DNA of 64,000 bases, taken from assembly GCA_034716155.1 (NCBI GenBank), contig JAYEFR010000053.1:8188-72187 (forward strand), written 5' to 3'. The first letter of the stretch is position 1, and each line of letters opens with the position of its first letter. This document shows positions 60,524 through 64,000 of the stretch, one piece after another. A model generated the notes under the pieces. That model did not search any database, was not told the origin of the DNA, and saw only the letters and a program-made list of their open reading frames with translations. The stretch is from JAGGYK01 sp034716155 (GTDB taxonomy: Bacteria > Desulfobacterota > Desulfomonilia > UBA1062). The position numbers were made by a program, and so were the translations under genes.

Positions 60524-61642
60524 CTATGTCTTCAGAGGGGTGGTCATATTATCTCCTTCATAAAGCCTTATTCCCCCGGCTTCAAGCCTTTTTAAGAACT
60601 CAGATGGATTCAGGCAGGCCTCAGGAGCCATGACTCCCTTTTGTTTAACTGATCCCTCTCCTATCATCTGCACGGCCACCGAGGCTGGCAATCCTGTAAG
60701 AAGATCCATATGTGCGGCTGCGCCATAGATAATGTGAACCCATTTGTCTTTCTTCTTACCAGTGGTATCCACCCTGCAAGCAGAGCAGGTCTCCACCGGC
60801 TTACCTATCATTTCCAAAAAAGGCAGCATAGGATTGATGATCGCCCCCTGAATATCCCTCTTTTTTGGGGTGTCTATGAGGTGGAGACGAGCCATCAGCA
60901 TAGTAAGCTTGCTCAAATAATCCTCGACCAGGCCACCTTTTAGGGTCACTGTCTTGGCGTTGATATAACGTGGTATGGTCACTGGTTCAGGGTGACCTAC
61001 ATGATAAACATGGACCTTGCCTACTGGTTCAGGAAAGCGCAACTTTTCGCACCCAGAGCCTGCTGGGGTCCATACAGTCCTTCCGCCCTGGTAAGAGGGG
61101 ATTGTGCCGGTAAAGATGTGCAAGGTATGCAGTGTGACGGCTTTACCCACGGTATCTGAGGCATGGCATCCCCATGCAACAGCTATCTCCTCAACTTCAT
61201 CCAGTTGATTTGCGGCCTTACGAGCAAGCACATTGGTCACACCTGGCGTCCATCCCACACCTGTAATCATGGTTATTCCTGCTTTCTTGGCCTCTTTGTC
61301 CAGTTCCAGGATCGCTGCTGCAGCGTCGTAATCATCGCATATGCTAACATAGTTCACTCCCGCCTCGATGCAGGCTCTAGCCATCTTTGTCTCATACTTG
61401 TAGAATGGGCCGATGGTTCCCAATGCTACATCATAACCACGCACCACATCCACCAGTTCAGAGTGGTTATTGGCATCCACTTTTTTTGCTGTGCACTTGT
61501 CCCCCAGTTCTCTGACCAGACCTTCGGCCTCACTCAGGTTGTAATCAGCAATTGTGAGTTCCTTTACCTCACCTTTAGATGCCAGATCCCTTACTGCCAA
61601 CCTACCCATTGCCCCTGCTCCTCCTAACGAAACAATCCTCAT
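60524..61642 (-). CDS. Saccharopine dehydrogenase-like oxidoreductase
   Basis: A 372-residue Rossmann-fold protein. The dinucleotide-binding loop IVSLGGAGAMGRLAVRDLA is at the N-terminus. GVGWTPGVTNVLAR and the later GGRTVWTPAGSG match saccharopine-dehydrogenase-like (SDH/LYS9-type) proteins, whose substrates are often unknown. The start follows AAAGGAGGACAAA. It is 28 nt downstream of the tetR gene and probably co-transcribed with it, so it may be controlled by that regulator. Confidence 0.8.
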   Translation of the reverse strand: MRIVSLGGAGAMGRLAVRDLASKGEVKELTIADYNLSEAEGLVRELGDKCTAKKVDANNHSELVDVVRGYDVALGTIGPFYKYETKMARACIEAGVNYVSICDDYDAAAAILELDKEAKKAGITMITGVGWTPGVTNVLARKAANQLDEVEEIAVAWGCHASDTVGKAVTLHTLHIFTGTIPSYQGGRTVWTPAGSGCEKLRFPEPVGKVHVYHVGHPEPVTIPRYINAKTVTLKGGLVEDYLSKLTMLMARLHLIDTPKKRDIQGAIINPMLPFLEMIGKPVETCSACRVDTTGKKKDKWVHIIYGAAAHMDLLTGLPASVAVQMIGEGSVKQKGVMAPEACLNPSEFLKRLEAGGIRLYEGDNMTTPLKT

Positions 61643-61670
61643 TTTGTCCTCCTTTCTTTAATACAAAATT

Positions 61671-62297
61671 TTATTTGTTCTGTTTTTGTAAGCCCATTTT
61701 GGCAAAAGCCAGAACGGTCTCTAACCCTTTGTGCATAGAAAATTCTTCTTCATTCTCCAGCCATTCTAGCTCTAATCCCTCTACTATCCCCAGGATGAAA
61801 AACGCCATAAATTGAGAATCCACTTTTTTAAATTCACCAGTCTTTATTCCCTGCTCAATGAGGCTGGCTATGGCAGATCGCATTCGCACATAATAGCTCA
61901 TTACCTCTTCAATATATTCAGGGTTAAAGGTATAGTGACGGTCGGCACGAAACTTTAATAACAGTCTGCAATACTCCTTTTCCTGTTGGTATAGATCTGC
62001 AACTCTTTGTGCTAACTTCTCGAATCTTTTAATTATGCTACCCTCACAATCTCTGGTTTCCTCTATAAGAGCCAAAAATGCAGAAAGCATGTCAGAGACC
62101 AGTGAAAAAGCCAGTGCCTCTTTCGACTTCCAGTACCAATAAAGTGTTCCCTTGCCGAGGCCAGCATCTAACGCGATCGCTGTCATAGTAGTGTTATGAA
62201 ATCCTTTTTCTGAAAAAAGTTTGAGAGCTGCCTTTTTTATCTGTTTTTCTCTGTTTTCTTTTACTGGATTGGGACGAACACCTATAGGTTTCTGCAT
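61671..62297 (-). CDS. TetR-family transcriptional regulator
   Basis: A 208-residue regulator. The N-terminal HTH (about 12-60, with LKLFSEKGFHNTTMTAIA and GLGKGTLYWYWKSKEALAF) is typical of TetR; the C-terminal ligand domain is helical. It is the first gene of a two-gene operon with the saccharopine-dehydrogenase-like gene. The operator at 62314-62329 directly upstream suggests autorepression. The inducer may be a fatty-acyl-CoA, as for FadR-like TetRs, but that is a guess. Confidence 0.9.
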   Translation of the reverse strand: MQKPIGVRPNPVKENREKQIKKAALKLFSEKGFHNTTMTAIALDAGLGKGTLYWYWKSKEALAFSLVSDMLSAFLALIEETRDCEGSIIKRFEKLAQRVADLYQQEKEYCRLLLKFRADRHYTFNPEYIEEVMSYYVRMRSAIASLIEQGIKTGEFKKVDSQFMAFFILGIVEGLELEWLENEEEFSMHKGLETVLAFAKMGLQKQNK

Positions 62298-62313
62298 TAC
62301 CCCCCCCTATATC

Positions 62314-62336
62314 GACCAACCAGTCGGTCTATTATA
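62314..62336 (-). promoter_or_regulatory. TetR operator and -10 box of the tetR operon
   Basis: The near-perfect palindrome GACCAACCAGTCGGTC (62314-62329) adjoins a perfect TATAAT (minus strand 62336-62331), so it covers the start of transcription. GACCGACTGGTCGGTC-like sites are known for TetR regulators. The -35 is weak or farther (TTGACA is 28 nt upstream of the -10). Confidence 0.7.
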
Positions 62337-62531
62337 ACAGGATATACAAAGTTAAAATCTTTTTTGTCAACACTTTTAACAGCAGTGTGTTCGCAAAGCT
62401 AATATGTCCCCCATAACTGCCATGTTAAAATGTCCCCACGATGAAGGGAAACATCTTACTGATAAGCATTTCGGCAAGTTATATGAACTTTCTGAGTGAA
62501 AGCCAGACATACTATCTATGGATTAACTGGC

Positions 62532-62559
62532 TTGACTTTTTATAGACAAAAGCTATTAT
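62532..62559 (+). promoter_or_regulatory. Promoter-like site with no gene behind it
   Basis: TTGACT, 16-nt spacer, TATTAT. No convincing reading frame follows in the next 300 nt. The first 21 nt are nearly the same as the candidate promoter at 45683-45703. The surrounding spacer 62337-62865 holds no recognised gene, only possible IS remains (ATGTCCCC repeats at 62404 and 62431). Confidence 0.4.
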
Positions 62560-62881
62560 TTAAACTGTAGTTACTTTTTATATTTTTATATCCTGCAATC
62601 TAATCCTTTGTTATTTGAGTTTTTAGAGATTTGTAGCTTGCATAATAACAACTAGACAGTAAGGGAGAAGATTCACTGCCTCTATTTGTCTTGGTTTGTT
62701 TTTAAGCATTGGAGGGATGAATTACGGCCTTGATTATGACGTGGCAAAAGATAGGATTCAGGAGACTTTTGCAAAGGTATGAAATTTGGTTGCCATATCA
62801 TCATGGTTGAAGATATAAGAAAAGGGGTTCAGAGGAAGTGTAATTATGATGAGCTCTTTATAAAAATGGGGTCGGACCGAG

Positions 62882-63691
62882 TTAACCTGTTGATATGTCA
62901 TTATTTATGTTCCAAAAATAGGTGTTTTCAAGCCTTAGAACGTTCTTTTTGCGGTCAAAATGAACACTGTAAGGAACAGATGGCTCCCGGAGTTCAAACA
63001 CCCCATTGTTATTAAGAATATCTCTCCCAATTGCTCTGCTTGCCAAGTTTCTTTTTGTCTCTGATATAAACTCGTTACTGCCCACTGCAATACTTTCTGT
63101 CCATGCTTCTTGGCGATGAAGGGAATTGTTCTGTAAAGCCTCATCTAACAAGTGCTTATAGGTGCAAATCAATGTTGCCCTATCAGAATCAGAAAATCCC
63201 AGGATATTCCCAAGTCTGACATGATCGATGAGGGCATATCTTTGGGGAGGGTTAATGATCTCATGATATCCGCTCATTTCCCATTCAGAAGGATGTTTAA
63301 CTACACCGGCCCTTACCATGTTAAGATCAATGTAGATCATGCAGCTGAGTAGATGCCTGTCTGTTTGTACTGCAGTCGCATGGTAGCGGTCTTCCCAGAA
63401 AGCTCCTTTACGATTTTTCCTCTGATTATATTCCTGTCCTGTTCGCCCAGCGATCAATTGAATGCTTTTGGGAATTACATCCTGATGCGTATCAACAACC
63501 AGTAAGTGTATATGGTTTGAAGTGACGATGTAATTCAAGATTGTAAGCCCATAACGCTTTTTCGCTTCAAATAACCATTGTATCAAACGTTTTCTATCTT
63601 TTGAGAATTTAAGTAAAAATTCTTTCTTGTGACAACGATGGGTAATGTGCCAGACATACCCGGGAAGATAATGACGATTAGCTCGTGCCAT
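62882..63691 (-). CDS. REP-associated tyrosine (Y1) transposase
   Basis: A 269-residue HUH-endonuclease-type transposase (IS200-like fold). The His pair in TSNHIHLLV (H60, H62) binds the metal, and YIDLNMVRAG has the catalytic Tyr120. The GAFWEDRYHATAVQTDRHL segment is typical of RAYT/TnpA_REP. It cleaves REP-like hairpins in single-strand DNA. The start at MARANRHYLPGYVWHITHR is the family's normal start; AAAGGAG is 14 nt upstream. Confidence 0.92.
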   Translation of the reverse strand: MARANRHYLPGYVWHITHRCHKKEFLLKFSKDRKRLIQWLFEAKKRYGLTILNYIVTSNHIHLLVVDTHQDVIPKSIQLIAGRTGQEYNQRKNRKGAFWEDRYHATAVQTDRHLLSCMIYIDLNMVRAGVVKHPSEWEMSGYHEIINPPQRYALIDHVRLGNILGFSDSDRATLICTYKHLLDEALQNNSLHRQEAWTESIAVGSNEFISETKRNLASRAIGRDILNNNGVFELREPSVPYSVHFDRKKNVLRLENTYFWNINNDISTG

Positions 63692-63717
63692 GAGTAGTAA
63701 AACAACTCCTTTATAAT

Positions 63718-63757
63718 CTTAAAACCACTTTTTCAGGCCCAAAAAGGTGGTTTTAAG
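63718..63757. repeat. Imperfect inverted repeat upstream of the transposase
   Basis: CTTAAAACCACTTTTT (left, 63718-63733) pairs with AAAAAGGTGGTTTTAAG (right, to 63757) with a single-base bulge and a 7-nt loop. It is a good REP-type hairpin or a bidirectional terminator that shields the transposase gene. Confidence 0.7.
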
Positions 63758-63807
63758 GGCAAAAATAGGTCTATCTTTGATTGATATCATCGTTATTTCA
63801 ATCAGTT

Positions 63808-63871
63808 ATCTTGGTCCGACCCCATACCGACCACCCATACCGACCATATCTTGGTCCGACCCCATACCGAC
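63808..63871 (+). repeat. Direct repeat at the right end of the transposon
   Basis: The 13-mer GGTCCGACCCCAT with its flanks (ATCTT before, ACCGAC after) occurs twice in 64 nt (63808-63831 and 63848-63871, 40 nt apart). A third, shorter CCCATACCGACC lies between them. This suggests repeated excision or insertion near the same site. Confidence 0.75.
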
Positions 63872-64000
63872 ATCTATCGCGATGTGCTCGACATTGATTT
63901 GGGTGATGGGATAAGTGCTCAGCGTGCGAAAAAACCCATACGTTTGCCTGTGGTATTGACACATGCAGAAGCAATGAAGGTCATCAGTATGCTGACAGAT
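63869..64000 (+). pseudogene. Truncated tyrosine recombinase (integron-integrase-like), cut by element and window edge
   Basis: 44 codons read IYRDVLDIDLGDGISAQRAK followed by PIRLPVVLTHAEAMKVISML. This is the link between the N-terminal SAM-like domain and the catalytic domain of IntI-type integrases (..YREVL....AKRP.RLPVVLT..EV). The upstream part is replaced by transposon-end repeats and the catalytic R-H-R-Y region is beyond the window, so the gene is truncated at least on its 5' side. Confidence 0.7.

Larger units (their letters stand above)
62866..63825. mobile_element. RAYT-type (REP-associated) transposase element
   Basis: Inverted copies of a 13-bp end, ATGGGGTCGGACC (62866-62878) and GGTCCGACCCCAT (63813-63825), flank a single transposase gene (62882-63691). 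An imperfect 16-bp hairpin (CTTAAAACCAC... at 63718-63757) is between the gene start and the right end. These features match single-strand Y1/REP transposons, although this family often has no true terminal inverted repeat; the limits are inferred. Confidence 0.6.

Noticed and set aside
62404..62450. ATGTCCCC-type repeats as an IS end
   Set aside because: Only two short, imperfect copies are present and no transposase fragment follows, so an IS remnant cannot be supported.

Overview
The window is part of a draft chromosome (one 100-N scaffold gap at 34129-34228) from an anaerobic, diderm bacterium, most likely of the Desulfobacterota / former Deltaproteobacteria. This placement is an inference from gene content: a complete Tol-Pal system, Lgt and a sigma-54-type porin promoter indicate an outer membrane; a ferredoxin-linked 2-oxoacid oxidoreductase, a tungsten-type aldehyde:ferredoxin oxidoreductase, a giant BadF/HgdB-type CoA-enzyme activase, a C_GCAxxG_C_C protein and polyferredoxin-like proteins indicate strict anaerobic metabolism; MurE carries the meso-DAP motif DNPR.

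Layout. 1-12459 (minus strand): a tightly overlapping division and cell-wall (dcw) operon read from an mraZ promoter: mraZ, rsmH, ftsL, ftsI, murE, murF, mraY, a 44-codon small ORF, murD, ftsW, murG, murC and the start of murB. 12602-19120 (plus): a soluble histidine kinase, then tolQ-tolR-tolA-tolB, a repeat-filled gap, and pal-cpoB plus a cytidylate-kinase-like gene. 19320-25267: a probably leaderless metallo-beta-lactamase-fold gene, an enoyl-CoA hydratase-like gene, a fatty-acyl-CoA ligase, tRNA-Met, rsmE and a membrane zinc peptidase. 25560-28896 (minus): an uncharacterised gene, then a three-gene overlapping operon of diguanylate cyclase, split PilZ protein and UlaG-like hydrolase whose start codon appears to be ATT. 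29138-32116 (plus): 2-oxoacid:ferredoxin oxidoreductase gamma-delta-alpha-beta.

32117-45586 is an accessory region: threonine-dehydratase-like, SH3-anchor protein, a broken four-helix-bundle (23S IVS-type) gene next to the gap, phosphomannomutase, a porin with sigma-54 and sigma-70 promoter candidates, a transglutaminase-like protein, a glycosyltransferase, AOR, a remnant of a thiamine-diphosphate enzyme, and a two-gene altronate-dehydratase-type enzyme. 45843-62297 holds a lipoprotein C45 peptidase with TPR tail, a 5'-nucleotidase, lgt, the CoA activase, an acyl-CoA synthetase, a frameshifted YchF-like GTPase, a 4Fe-4S protein and a TetR-saccharopine-dehydrogenase-like operon. The right edge (62866-64000) is a REP-type Y1 transposase inserted against a truncated tyrosine integrase.

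The spacers are unusual. They carry at least three interspersed repeat families: degenerate arrays of 7-nt units (AGTCNNN or its complement), a modular element of about 150 bp with TTTTCATAYAAA ends and a GCGGGCCGATGAGG core, and a palindromic GCGAGGAG element. I did not find one clear new defence or metabolic system. The strongest leads are the heptamer arrays that have invaded gene ends, the ATT-started hydrolase in a c-di-GMP operon, the small ORF in the dcw cluster, and the sigma-54 porin promoter with its upstream palindrome.
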